Source: Comamonas sp. (GTDB taxonomy: Bacteria > Pseudomonadota > Gammaproteobacteria > Burkholderiales > Burkholderiaceae_C). Taken from it: a DNA stretch of 64,000 nt. This document shows positions 25,729 to 34,702 of this stretch, one piece after another. The stretch's first letter is position 1, and every line of letters starts with the position of its first letter. Where the stretch lies: assembly GCF_009360615.1 (NCBI RefSeq), contig NZ_SPEY01000020.1, positions 124,001 to 188,000 of the forward strand, in the 5' to 3' direction. The notes below the pieces were generated by a model. The model was given only the letters and a program-made list of their open reading frames with translations, was not told the origin of the DNA and ran no database searches. Both the position numbers and the translations under genes were made by a program.

Positions 25729-26097
25729 ATGCAACGCAGTACGGATCTGCACGGGTTGATTGCGCCATGGCGCCGCGCGCCCATCGTGCCGTCGCTGGTC
25801 GTCGCACGAGCCCCCGTGACCTTTTTCAACGCGTATGCGCAAGGCGCACCTGGACCCGGCCTGCATCGCTATGGATTGATCGATGCAGCAGTCGGACGCT
25901 TCGAGGGCGAGGGTGCAGCAGCCGGAGTCAATGCGCGCGATCGCGGGATTGCGAAAGTGGACGGCGGCGTCGTGTTGATGCTCATGCGTGATCAGGCACG
26001 CACCCGAACCACAGGGGCTTCATCGCAGGTGCTCGAAGCTCGGGCGTGCGCCATCGGTTCTGACACGGCCTCAGCAATACAAGGAGAAACGCAATGA
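25729..26097 (+). CDS. Uncharacterised 122-residue protein, coupled to Bug 3
   Basis: The ATG at 25729 has GGAG six bases upstream, the best ribosome site in the area, and its TGA overlaps the ATG of the next gene (ATGA at 26094-26097). Codon third positions are mostly G or C, as expected for coding DNA. The protein has a basic start, a weakly hydrophobic stretch (IVPSLVVARAPVTFFNAYAQGAP) and then a Gly/Ala/Arg-rich part with no family I recognise. It could be a real small protein, a leader, or the remnant of a larger gene. Confidence 0.4.
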   Translation: MQRSTDLHGLIAPWRRAPIVPSLVVARAPVTFFNAYAQGAPGPGLHRYGLIDAAVGRFEGEGAAAGVNARDRGIAKVDGGVVLMLMRDQARTRTTGASSQVLEARACAIGSDTASAIQGETQ

Positions 26098-27107
26098 ACG
26101 ACACAGGTCCACAAGCCGCAGCGTTGGGAACGAATCGAAGATCCGTCCTGCTGACGTTGGCTGCGGTCACCGCCGGGCCCATGGCACTGGCGCAGTCAGG
26201 GCGCCATGTATCCATCATCGTCCCCCAGCCAGCCGGGAACCCCAGTGACGTGTTCGCGCGCAAGCTTCAGGGCTTGATGCAGCGTGCACTGGCCCAGGCG
26301 GTCATTGTCGAAAACCTTCCTGGTGCCGGCGGTGCGATAGGCGTGCAGCGCATGCTCAACTTGCCCGCCGACGGAATGACTGCGGTCATGGTCTCGCAGA
26401 CCGAGCCCATACTCACGCCAGCGACGCTGGCCAGCGTGCGTTACAAGCCGGAACAGATGCGGCCCGTGGGACTGCTGGGCCGCACGAGCTATGTTCTGGC
26501 CGGGCGGCCTGATCTGCAGGCAAGGAATCTCGCCGAACTGCTGTCGCTGGCGCGCCAGGCGGATCAAGCGGGCAACCCGCTGAGATTCGGCCATATCGGC
26601 CAGGGATCGATGATTCACCTGATGGGCGCGCAATGGGCACGCATGTGCGGCGTTCAGCTGTCCCATATCCCCTACCGCGGTGTACCGCCTGCGGTGCAGG
26701 ACCTCGCAGGCTCTCAGATCGACCTGTCGTTCGTGCCGCTGGGAGGCTTGGCGTTCGATCTCATAAAGGCAGGCAGGTTGCGCGCGTTCGGCAGCACGGC
26801 AGACCAGTCTCCCGCACTGCTGCCAAAGGTGGTGCCGCTCAAGAATCAGGCCCCTGAACTGCGCACATTTGTTCATACCGCATGGGGTGCGCTGCTGGTG
26901 TCGCGCGGGGCACCCGATGCCGCAATCAAGCGACTGCATGCAGCCTTCGAGGCCGCGATGCGCGACGCCGACGTCCAGGAATTCCTGCGCAGTCAGGGCA
27001 CGGAACCACAGGCACCCATGAGCCTGGAAGCGCTCGACAGGTTCTATCAATCCGAAATCCAGATCTATCAGGCGCTGTCACGCACCGTTGGCGTGGTGCC
27101 CGAATAA
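26094..27107 (+). CDS. Bug/TctC-type periplasmic binding protein 3
   Basis: 337 residues. The N-terminus NRRSVLLTLAAVTAGPMALAQ has twin arginines and may use Tat. Bug signatures: VSIIVPQPAGNPSDVFARKLQ, ENLPGAGGAIGVQRM, HIPYRGVPPAVQDLAGSQIDL. The usual 'PYPAGG' loop is altered to PQPAGN, hinting at a changed ligand pocket. It lies in a cassette with a cyclase and a cupin protein, divergent from LysR 2, and 9 bp ahead of the cyclase gene. Confidence 0.9.
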   Translation: MNDTGPQAAALGTNRRSVLLTLAAVTAGPMALAQSGRHVSIIVPQPAGNPSDVFARKLQGLMQRALAQAVIVENLPGAGGAIGVQRMLNLPADGMTAVMVSQTEPILTPATLASVRYKPEQMRPVGLLGRTSYVLAGRPDLQARNLAELLSLARQADQAGNPLRFGHIGQGSMIHLMGAQWARMCGVQLSHIPYRGVPPAVQDLAGSQIDLSFVPLGGLAFDLIKAGRLRAFGSTADQSPALLPKVVPLKNQAPELRTFVHTAWGALLVSRGAPDAAIKRLHAAFEAAMRDADVQEFLRSQGTEPQAPMSLEALDRFYQSEIQIYQALSRTVGVVPE

Positions 27108-27116
27108 AGGTCTTAC

Positions 27117-27914
27117 ATGAAAAAGCCTCGCCGCCGCTTTGTCGATCTCTCCATCTACCTGGAAAACGACGTTCTATCCGACCCGCCACCGTTGGCACTC
27201 AGAATTACCTACCAGAATCATCAAGACACGCTGGCAGAGTTCATGGCGATGATTCCGGGCACGACGCCCGGGGACTATCCCGACGGAGAAGCCGCAGCTG
27301 CCGAGTGGGTCACGCTGACCACGCACAACGGTACCCACCTCGATGCACCGTGGCACTTCCACTCGACGCAGGACGCCAGGCTGGGCGGTGCTCGGCCATC
27401 GGTCACGATCGACGAGGTACCGCTTGAGTGGTGTTTCCAACCTGGCGTGAAGCTTGATTTTCGCTGCTTTCCCGATGGCTATGTCGCCACTGCGGCGGAC
27501 GTGGAGTCCGAGCTAAAGCGCATTGGTCATGACATCCAGCCCCTGGATATCGTAGTCGTCAACACGCGTGCCGGTTGCCGCTACGGCAGTGCTGACTATC
27601 TCGGCGCAGGCTGCGGCATGGGCTACGAAGCGACGATGTACCTGCTCGAGCGTGGCGTGCGGCTGACGGGCACGGATGCCTGGAGCTGGGATGCGCCTTT
27701 TTCGTATACCGCCGCCAGGGTTGCGGAGACGGGCAACAAGGCACTGATCTGGGAAGGCCACAAGGCCGGCCGCGACATCGGCTACTGTCACCTCGAGAAG
27801 CTTCACAACCTGGAGGCGTTACCACCGACGGGCTTTCTCATCAGTTGCTTTCCGCACAAGATCCGTGGCGCATCCGCAGGCTGGACGCGCGCAGTCGCCA
27901 TCTTTGAAGACTGA
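27117..27914 (+). CDS. Cyclase-family metal hydrolase (kynurenine formamidase-like)
   Basis: 265 residues of PF04199. The metal-binding motif HNGTHLDAPWHF (HxGTHxDxPxHF) is intact, and RRFVDLSIYLENDV is the usual N-terminal start. TGTDAWSWDAPF and the C-terminal LPPTGFLISCFPHKIRGASAGWTRAVAI match the isatin-hydrolase/formamidase side of the family. It would open an amide or lactam. It follows Bug 3 by 9 bp and precedes a cupin gene by 10 bp. It is the second cyclase-family enzyme in the island but only distantly similar to the one at 19626-20687. Confidence 0.9.
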   Translation: MKKPRRRFVDLSIYLENDVLSDPPPLALRITYQNHQDTLAEFMAMIPGTTPGDYPDGEAAAAEWVTLTTHNGTHLDAPWHFHSTQDARLGGARPSVTIDEVPLEWCFQPGVKLDFRCFPDGYVATAADVESELKRIGHDIQPLDIVVVNTRAGCRYGSADYLGAGCGMGYEATMYLLERGVRLTGTDAWSWDAPFSYTAARVAETGNKALIWEGHKAGRDIGYCHLEKLHNLEALPPTGFLISCFPHKIRGASAGWTRAVAIFED

Positions 27915-27924
27915 AAGACGAACC

Positions 27925-28500
27925 ATGAGCTTGCCGCCCATTGAACGCATTGTCACCGGCCATGACGACCAGGGCCGTGCCATCGTCACATCGCAAGGCT
28001 CTTTGCCCACGGCAGTCGAGATCGCGGCCATTCCTGGCACGGTCTTCCATGAAGTCTGGGCCACCCGTTCCACCCCAGCGCCGCTAGACAACGGTGCCGA
28101 CCCGACATGTGCCGCTCTGTTGCTGCCCCCACCGCAAAACGGCACACGCATCCGCTTCGTCGACATTCCACCCGATAGCGCCGAACTTCTGGCGCATGGC
28201 GCAGGCAAGATGCGGGATGCCTTCACCCAGATCGGCGATGCGGCCGCATCGACCGTGGGGGCGGATTCGCTGCACCCGTTGATGCATCGCACCCGGTCGC
28301 TTGACTATGGCGTCGTCATCGAAGGTGAGCTGACCCTGATACTTGACGGCGGCGCGCAGGTTCTGCTGCGCCCGGGCAGCGTGGTTGTCCAGCGCGGCAC
28401 CAACCACGCCTGGGCCAACCGTTCGAGCCAGACCTGCCGCATGCTCTTCGTGCTGGTCGACGGGTCCTATGATCCTGTGATTGCCTCGTTGATCAGGTGA
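27925..28500 (+). CDS. Cupin-domain protein
   Basis: 191 residues from the ATG at 27925. The C-terminal half (about 110-180) is a cupin barrel: PLMHRTRSLDYGVVIEGELTLILDGG, PGSVVVQRGTNHAWANRS and RMLFVLVDG. Metal-ligand residues are partly replaced, so it could be an isomerase, a ligand-binding protein or a dioxygenase-like enzyme. Homologues often accompany cyclase and Bug genes, supporting a catabolic role. Last gene of the cassette; it converges with the DenD-like gene. Confidence 0.85.
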   Translation: MSLPPIERIVTGHDDQGRAIVTSQGSLPTAVEIAAIPGTVFHEVWATRSTPAPLDNGADPTCAALLLPPPQNGTRIRFVDIPPDSAELLAHGAGKMRDAFTQIGDAAASTVGADSLHPLMHRTRSLDYGVVIEGELTLILDGGAQVLLRPGSVVVQRGTNHAWANRSSQTCRMLFVLVDGSYDPVIASLIR

Positions 28501-28756
28501 TGCAGCCTGGCTGCCTGATGCACCCCAAGGCAGCGCCACGCTCTCTGCCAGGAGTCCTTCCAGGGGATGGGCTCAGGCAGAAGTTCGATGCGAATTCACC
28601 AGTGCGCTGCTTTTGCGCCCGTGAAGAAGCTGCGGATATCCAGATCTGCAAAGTCCATCACGGCATGACGCAGCAATGCAGCGTCTATGCTCGCGCGCAG
28701 GGCGGGTCGGCCGGTTGATGGATGCTGTCGAGAACGGGCCGGAATCGACCGTGCTG

Positions 28757-29704
28757 TCACGAATGCGCAAAGACATTGCGCACGAGCTCGTCGGCACTGC
28801 CATCACTGCGCAGACCGATCTCCTCTGCGCGAGGTGTCGACAACTGGGGATAGCGTGCGAAATTCTTGTCGATGAAGGGGTCGGGCTCGTAGTGAATGAG
28901 TCCAGCCGTGTCTGGGCCAAAGCACCTTGCCAAGGCCTGGACGACCTCATCGATGCCCCGGTGCAGAACCGGCATCTGGTAAGTGCGCCCAGAACTCCAG
29001 CGTCCTGAGTCCATGGCCGCCATGTGGACCAGATTGCTCACGCAGGTCTTCACCGACATCCACCAGCATGTTCCGTCGGGGGAGACGGGCAAGGTGATCG
29101 GTTGCCCCGCTGCCATCTTCCAGAAGAGCTGGCTCATGAATGCGGATGCCAGGCCAGGGCTTTCGTCGCGCCTTGCAACAATTCCTGGCAACCGCAGGGA
29201 GCAGCCGTCCACCCATCCCCGACGGCTGGCATCGGCCAGCAGGGTCTCGCAAGCCAGCTTGTGAGCACCGTAGGTGATTGCGGGCGACGGCGTTACATCC
29301 TCGTTCACGCTGGATGCACGGGTGTCCCCGTAGACGGCGATGGAGCTCGCATAGACAAGGCGGGCGGTTTGCTCAAGTGCTTGGCACGCCTCCATCAGGT
29401 TGAGCGTTGCCTCGAGGTTCACGGCCCGGCCCAGCGTGGGATCACGCTCAGCGGCCCCACCGGGCACGCTGGCCAGATGAAAGATGATCTCGGGTTGATG
29501 CCGCAGAAGTCGCTGCAGGACGTCTCGGTCAGCCACGCTGCCTTCCTCCAGCACAAGTCGCGGATCCTGCCGGACGCTTGCCAGTGATAGGTCCGAGAGA
29601 ACGAGCTGGCGTACAGGACGGCCCTGGATGCCATCGTCCAGCAGGCGCCTGACCAGAGCTTGCCCGACGAATCCGGCGGCACCGGTGACAAGCACACGGC
29701 TCAT
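28757..29704 (-). CDS. denD: D-erythronate dehydrogenase-like SDR
   Basis: 315-residue extended SDR. NAD motif TGAAGFVG at the N-terminus, catalytic YGAHK, and the DenD-specific stretches FHLASVPGGAAERD, RRGWVDGCSLRLPGIVAR and WWMSVKTCVSNLVHMA. DenD oxidises D-erythronate to 2-dehydro-erythronate, normally next to a kinase, isomerase and aldolase; none of those is here, so a related sugar acid may be the substrate. Its ATG overlaps the stop of the FAA-hydrolase gene (29701-29704). It is the last gene of the third cassette. Confidence 0.8.
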   Translation of the reverse strand: MSRVLVTGAAGFVGQALVRRLLDDGIQGRPVRQLVLSDLSLASVRQDPRLVLEEGSVADRDVLQRLLRHQPEIIFHLASVPGGAAERDPTLGRAVNLEATLNLMEACQALEQTARLVYASSIAVYGDTRASSVNEDVTPSPAITYGAHKLACETLLADASRRGWVDGCSLRLPGIVARRDESPGLASAFMSQLFWKMAAGQPITLPVSPDGTCWWMSVKTCVSNLVHMAAMDSGRWSSGRTYQMPVLHRGIDEVVQALARCFGPDTAGLIHYEPDPFIDKNFARYPQLSTPRAEEIGLRSDGSADELVRNVFAHS

Positions 29705-30687
29705 GCCGGAGGCCTCACGACGCGTTGCTCGATGGTGCCGAAAGGCGCGTCGCTTCCATCTTCCAGCCGTGCCTGCATTCGGATCCGGTCTCCGAAGCGC
29801 ATGAACGAGGTCGTCGGCTTGCCCTCATCCAGAATCTCCAGGACACGGCGCTCGGCAATGCAAGCCGAACCTGCGGCGCGGTCAACATTGGAGACCGTGC
29901 CAGAGCCGATGACGGTACCCGCGGAAAGACGACGCGTGCGCGCTGCATGCGAAATCAAGTCGCCAAAGCTGAAGTTCATTTCCTGGCCATGTGGCTCTCC
30001 AAAACGTTCTCCATTCCAATCCACATGCAGCCGCAGATGGACCCGACCGTTACTCCAGCATGGTCCCAGCTCATCGGGTGTGAGTGCAATCGGTGCGAAG
30101 CTGGTGGACGGCTTGGCCTGCACAAAGCCAAATCCCGTGCGCATTTCGCGCGGCCCCAGCGTGCGAAGGCTCCAATCATTGATCTGAACCAGCAAGCGTA
30201 CGGCTGCCAGACCTTGATCCGGTGTTGCGCTCATGGGGACCGGCCCGACGATCACACCGAATTCCCCCTCGAAGTCAATGCCGTCGTCCTCGCTCGGCAA
30301 AGGCACATCTGCATAGGGTCCCAGGAAGTCGTCGCTGGCCCCCTGATACATCAGGGGGACAGTGTCGGCATCAGGTTGTGCCGGGGTGTTGAATGCCTTT
30401 TCCATCAACCGGCCATGGTTCAGAAAGGCGGACCCATCGCACCACTGAGGCGCACGCGGCAATGGCGCACTGCATTGCGTGGGCTCGAAAGGAAGGGCCT
30501 TCCTGCATCGACCCTCATTGAGTTCGACATAGAGGGCCTGCAGAGAAGGTGCGGTCTTCTCCCATGCCTCCACAGCGGCCCTCATGTTTGGCGCAATGCC
30601 AGAGGCATCCGCCATGAGCGACAGGTCGCGCGAGACCACGACGAGGCGACCGTCCGGGTGTTCGGCGTAAAGCGTGGCAAGTTTCAT
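29701..30687 (-). CDS. Fumarylacetoacetate-hydrolase family enzyme
   Basis: 328 residues. The C-terminal FAH catalytic domain (about 80-300) has the metal ligands DGIDFEGEFGVIVG, the NDWSLR motif, and GSGTVSNVDRAAGSACIAERR. Family members hydrolyse C-C bonds of acylpyruvates or act as hydratases or lyases on keto acids (for example 2-keto-3-deoxy acid dehydratases). Combined with the neighbouring SDR and DenD-like genes, a route for sugar acids or an aromatic ring-fission product is plausible. ATGA overlap with the downstream gene. Confidence 0.87.
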   Translation of the reverse strand: MKLATLYAEHPDGRLVVVSRDLSLMADASGIAPNMRAAVEAWEKTAPSLQALYVELNEGRCRKALPFEPTQCSAPLPRAPQWCDGSAFLNHGRLMEKAFNTPAQPDADTVPLMYQGASDDFLGPYADVPLPSEDDGIDFEGEFGVIVGPVPMSATPDQGLAAVRLLVQINDWSLRTLGPREMRTGFGFVQAKPSTSFAPIALTPDELGPCWSNGRVHLRLHVDWNGERFGEPHGQEMNFSFGDLISHAARTRRLSAGTVIGSGTVSNVDRAAGSACIAERRVLEILDEGKPTTSFMRFGDRIRMQARLEDGSDAPFGTIEQRVVRPPA

Positions 30688-30707
30688 GTTGCTGCCTTTG
30701 CAAAATA

Positions 30708-31490
30708 TCAGTTGCCGTCACTGATGGTGGTTCCACCATCTACGACGAGATTGTGTCCAGTGATGAAGGCGCCAGCCGCGCTGGCCAGCATGGCGACAGC
30801 TCCTGCAATTTCTTCCGGCTCGCCAACCCTTCGGAGGGGCGTGAGCGACAGACGCCGCTGCATGAATTCAGCGTCGTTCAGCAGCGGCTGCGCCAAGGGA
30901 GTGCGTATCAGCCCAGGCGATACGGCATTCACTCGTATGGCTTTGGGACCCCATTCCACCGCAAGATTGCGGGCCAATTGGGCCAGGGCCGCTTTGGAGA
31001 TGCCATAGAGGCCGATGGCCTTGTTGCCGCGGATCCCTGCAATGCTGGACATCAGAATCACACTGCCGCCGCCGGCAAGAGCCATGGCAGGCAATAAATG
31101 CCGAGACAGCTCCACAGACGCCCTGAGGTTGATATCCATGACCTGCTGCCAATCGATGTCACCGACATCGGACAAGGGACCGGCTGGCCCCTGGATTCCG
31201 GCGTTGCACACAAGAATATCTACTCGCCCTTTCCAGGCCAGAGACTTTTGAACCAGCGTGGCAATGCCGGGCAGGTCCGCGAGATCGGCAGGCAGCGCAA
31301 GCGCTTCCCCCTGTTCATCGCGAAGCACCTCGGCCATGCGCTGGCATGCATCGCTGTCGCGGTCGCACACCAGTGTCGAAGCGCCTTGGGCAGCCAGAAT
31401 CCGGCATATGGCGGCGCCAAGTCCACCGGTGGCTCCGGTGATCAGCGCTACCTTGCCGTGCAGATCGAACAGCTCCGAAGGCATTCTCAT
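30708..31490 (-). CDS. Short-chain dehydrogenase/reductase (SDR)
   Basis: 260-residue classical SDR. Cofactor loop TGATGGLGAA, NAG in LVCNAGIQGP, catalytic Ser (MSSIAG) and YxxxK (YGISK), and C-terminal VDGG. The start at 31490 is chosen because ATGA overlaps the stop of the Bug 4 gene; an ATG two codons further in is possible. It would interconvert an alcohol and a ketone with NAD(P). Confidence 0.92.
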   Translation of the reverse strand: MRMPSELFDLHGKVALITGATGGLGAAICRILAAQGASTLVCDRDSDACQRMAEVLRDEQGEALALPADLADLPGIATLVQKSLAWKGRVDILVCNAGIQGPAGPLSDVGDIDWQQVMDINLRASVELSRHLLPAMALAGGGSVILMSSIAGIRGNKAIGLYGISKAALAQLARNLAVEWGPKAIRVNAVSPGLIRTPLAQPLLNDAEFMQRRLSLTPLRRVGEPEEIAGAVAMLASAAGAFITGHNLVVDGGTTISDGN

Positions 31491-32479
31491 TCCAGGACCA
31501 CGCCGGCACTGCGGATGACGGAACCCCATCGCCTGGTCTCGGATTCGATAAATCGGGCAAATTCCTGCGATGTCTGAGGGGCAGGGGTGACGCCCAGATC
31601 ACCGAACCGGCGTCGGATCTCCTCCGACCCCACCGCCTGAACCACCGCAGAGCGGAGCTGGGCAGCGATGTCAGGCGGGGTACCCGCCTTGACCACCACT
31701 CCCGTCCACCCTGGCGCGTTCAAGTTTGGATAGCCCAACTCGGAAAGCGTTGGAACCTGAGGAAGGCGTTCGAGACGCTTTTCCGCCCCCACGACCGCCA
31801 GGGCCCGTAGCTTTCCTTCTTGAACGTACGGCAGACTGTTGGCTGCCACATCCAGCATTAACTCGATGTGGCCCCCCATCAGATCTTGCACGGCAGGAGC
31901 AGCTCCCTTGTAGGCCACATGCTGCAGGCTGCCTTTGGTCTCGCGCTTGAGCATCTCCATCCAGATATGCGGCTGGCTGCCAATGCCATAGGAGCCATAG
32001 GTAATGGCGCGATCGTCTTTCCTGGCCCTTGCATCCCTGATCAAATCGTCCACGGACCGGTACGGACTGTTGGGAGGAACGAGCAGCAACAAGCTGGAGG
32101 TCAGCAGACGACTGATCGGTGCAAAATCCTTGAGCGTGTCGTAGTTGAGCTTTGGGTACAGCGCCGCATTCATGGCAAAGGGTCCGATATCGCCATAGAG
32201 CAAGGTGTGGCCATCCGCAGGCTGCTGCCTGACATGAGCCGCCGCAATTTGTCCTCCGGCTCCCGGCTTGTTCTCCACCACTACCGGCTGTTTGAGCGTA
32301 GACGTCATGTGCTGGGCCAGCACACGCGATACCGCATCGCCGAAGCCGCCTGCAGGGTAGGGAACCACCCAGAGGACAGGACGACGCGGGAATGTCGTTG
32401 TTTGCGCGAATGCAGAAGGTGCAGCAGCCACCAGCGGCAGCGCTGTGCCGGCTAAAACCAGGGAACGCCTTGAAATCAT
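31487..32479 (-). CDS. Bug/TctC-type periplasmic binding protein 4
   Basis: 330 residues with MISRRSLVLAGTALPLVAAA (twin-Arg, possible Tat signal, cut after AFA). Family signatures: LWVVPYPAGGFGDAVSRV, ENKPGAGGQIAAAHVRQQPADGHTL, HVAYKGAAPAVQDLMGGHIEL, VPTLSELGY. First gene of the third cassette. The 162-bp gap to the AraC gene holds an 8-bp inverted repeat (TCTCCATA at 32484-32491, TATGGAGA at 32539-32546). Confidence 0.92.
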   Translation of the reverse strand: MISRRSLVLAGTALPLVAAAPSAFAQTTTFPRRPVLWVVPYPAGGFGDAVSRVLAQHMTSTLKQPVVVENKPGAGGQIAAAHVRQQPADGHTLLYGDIGPFAMNAALYPKLNYDTLKDFAPISRLLTSSLLLLVPPNSPYRSVDDLIRDARARKDDRAITYGSYGIGSQPHIWMEMLKRETKGSLQHVAYKGAAPAVQDLMGGHIELMLDVAANSLPYVQEGKLRALAVVGAEKRLERLPQVPTLSELGYPNLNAPGWTGVVVKAGTPPDIAAQLRSAVVQAVGSEEIRRRFGDLGVTPAPQTSQEFARFIESETRRWGSVIRSAGVVLE

Positions 32480-32641
32480 GATGTCTCCATATCGTTGAAC
32501 CGGCCGACGTCTGAAGAGGACAGGCCGTTGTCATTGAGTATGGAGAGCGCGCGGCCCCCGGATGTCGAGTTCTTGCGGAAATCGTCGATGGATTGCGCAA
32601 GTCCCTGCATCGGTGAGGCAGGCACCAGCGTCCGGATGCCG

Positions 32642-33556
32642 CTAATGCTGTCGTCTAAGTTTCGAGGGCGTGATCCCCCAGTATTTGCTGAACGCCTGGG
32701 AAAAATGGGAGGCGGTGCCAAAGCCGACTCGCAATGCGATTTCCGCGATGGAGTCACCGGATTCCATCAGCAGCCTGCGGGCCCGCTTCATGCGCTCCTG
32801 CAGCACGAACTGATGGGGTGTCAGACCATAGGTGGCCTTGAAGCTGCGGGCAAAGTGATAGGCGCTCAGCTGTACTTCGGCCGCCAGAACAGAGATGGGC
32901 AGTGGTTGTTCCATGCTGTCGGCCACCAGTGCCTGTACGCGCTTCAGTTGCTTGGCGGACAAGAGCGCCGCAGCGCGTGGCGCGCCAATGGGGGCACGAT
33001 AGTGTTCAAGCAGATGAATCGCGACACTCATGGCGATTCCATCCGCGAAGGCCGGATGCAGTGCAGAGTTGTCGCTCAAGGCCTGCAGCAGCACCTGCAC
33101 CAGATGGACAAGCACCGGGTCATGTCGCCCAAAGCTGCTGCGCAGGGAAACTTGCGAGCACTCCTGGCCACTGACCGTCTGAAGCCATTGCGGTGAGAGG
33201 TCCAGATGCAGGTTGTCCCTTGGCAACTCGGTGCGCCAGAAACTGGGCGTGTGCGCAGGCAGCAGCAACGCCTCGCCGGTTTTCCACCGGCTGCTGTGCA
33301 TTTCGCCGCCGTGCTTCTGAATCAGGCCCGTGGTCGGCCCACGACGCACGATAACGCAATGCTTGCCTGCCGGAGGGATGTACAGATCCTCTGCGTTGGC
33401 GAGCTGATGCCAGACGGAGATGCCATGCCACGGCAATCCCAGGCTGGAACATTGCACTTGTTCGGGGGGCACCGCTTCAAGCGGTTCGTCTTGAAACGCA
33501 CGTTCAGCGCTGCGCCAGCGACGGACATCCAGTTGTGTCATATCGGGAACCGCCAT
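32642..33556 (-). CDS. AraC-family transcriptional regulator
   Basis: 304 residues from the ATG at 33556 (GGGGTGA 9 bases upstream). The N-terminal cupin-like sensor domain (about 20-190) is followed by two helix-turn-helix motifs (about 205-300): PISVLAAEVQLSAYHFARSFKATYGLTPHQFV and SIAEIALRVGFGTASHFSQAFSKYWGITPSKLR. It is co-directional and upstream of Bug 4, so probably controls that cassette; this mirrors the LysR 1 arrangement. Confidence 0.92.
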   Translation of the reverse strand: MAVPDMTQLDVRRWRSAERAFQDEPLEAVPPEQVQCSSLGLPWHGISVWHQLANAEDLYIPPAGKHCVIVRRGPTTGLIQKHGGEMHSSRWKTGEALLLPAHTPSFWRTELPRDNLHLDLSPQWLQTVSGQECSQVSLRSSFGRHDPVLVHLVQVLLQALSDNSALHPAFADGIAMSVAIHLLEHYRAPIGAPRAAALLSAKQLKRVQALVADSMEQPLPISVLAAEVQLSAYHFARSFKATYGLTPHQFVLQERMKRARRLLMESGDSIAEIALRVGFGTASHFSQAFSKYWGITPSKLRRQH

Positions 33557-33870
33557 GAGGGATTCACCCCAACAGTCATGTGAGATGACGATCTTAGCGT
33601 TTGGAGCGCCTCTGGCGGAGATGCAGGGCGGGTCGCCGTCCGTGGCTGCTTTCAACCGCATTGCGAGGCGCTTGACGTCCTTCTGGTACGACGAGCTGGC
33701 GGCATGCCGGCGTCAGGGGCCCGAACTCCGCAAGCGGAATGACGCCATCCAGCTCCCGGGGCAGCATCACATTCCTGTCTCGATGGGGCGGTCAAGACGA
33801 CAAAGCGCTCCGTGCCATGGCGTTTCCGCAATCTCGGTCATTGGCCTCCGGAGGACAGGACGGTTCAGGC
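33557..33870. other. Non-coding gap between araC-like and nat genes
   Basis: No supported gene. Frames on both strands lack recognised motifs and ribosome sites. Confidence 0.5.
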
Positions 33871-34647
33871 CTACGATGTCTGGAGTGGGGTCAGCCTGAA
33901 CTGGTTGAGCAGTACTGCACCTATCTCCCCCGGGTCCAGCTGCTTTTTCTCGGTCATCCCGTCCGACATCGTCTTGAGCATGTCACCCAGCAAAATGCTG
34001 CGGCCGGTGCGGTGGTGCTGCACAACGACCAGCTTTTGCACAAAGATCGCCTCCGGGTGCGTGGAATTGAGGTAGTTGGCGGGCACAAAATCGATCCACT
34101 CCTGCGGTGACAGGTCGAATCCATACTGGTTGGCCCATTCGCCGTCGACCAGGGCCTTGAGCAGGTATTCACCGCGCTCGTCGCGTGTGAGCTGAAAAGT
34201 GTCGCAGTCCTGCGCAATATGCACGTCCAGAAGCTCCAGGTCCATCGGTGCCCGGATGCCATAGCTGCCGAAGCCCAGATCGCACAGCCAGCGACGGCCT
34301 TCGACCTCGGCCACCAGTGCCATGTGGGTGCGAGGCCTGCGTGCCGGGTAAAACATGGGCCGGGCCGCAACGAACTGGTAGGAAATGCCCAGAGCCTGCA
34401 GCGCCATGGCGAACAGTCCGTTCACCTCATAGCAGTAGCCACCACGGCCTTGTCGGAGAATTTTGTCGGCGATCTCTTCCGGTACCAGCGAGACGACCTT
34501 GCCCGCCTGGACATCGAGATTCTCAAAAGGAACCGTGAACAGCTGCTGCCGCATCAGCGCCCCCAGGGTGGCCGTGTCGGCACAGACATGGCCGGTGTAG
34601 CCGATGCGTTGCAGATAGGTGGGCAGATCGAAATTGCTGGCATGCAT
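33871..34647 (-). CDS. nat: Arylamine N-acetyltransferase
   Basis: 258 residues; the ATG at 34647 has AAGGAC seven bases upstream. The catalytic triad is visible: Cys72 in GRGGYCYEVNG, His108 in RTHMALV and Asp123 in LCDLGFG. The enzyme transfers the acetyl group of acetyl-CoA to arylamines, hydrazines or related amines in the cytoplasm. It is divergent from a MocR regulator; the shared 108-bp gap has repeated CTGTA...CAGATT elements, so MocR control of nat is possible. Confidence 0.95.
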   Translation of the reverse strand: MHASNFDLPTYLQRIGYTGHVCADTATLGALMRQQLFTVPFENLDVQAGKVVSLVPEEIADKILRQGRGGYCYEVNGLFAMALQALGISYQFVAARPMFYPARRPRTHMALVAEVEGRRWLCDLGFGSYGIRAPMDLELLDVHIAQDCDTFQLTRDERGEYLLKALVDGEWANQYGFDLSPQEWIDFVPANYLNSTHPEAIFVQKLVVVQHHRTGRSILLGDMLKTMSDGMTEKKQLDPGEIGAVLLNQFRLTPLQTS

Positions 34648-34702
34648 GAAAAAAGTCCTTCGCAAGATTGCAACCCGAAAGATAGAACAGGACGGCTTCT
34701 AT

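Noticed and set aside
17092-33556. The whole 17-33.6 kb stretch as an integrated genomic island
   Set aside because: An IS and accessory cassettes are present, but no integrase, attachment-site pair or flanking tRNA is visible, so integration as one unit cannot be claimed.
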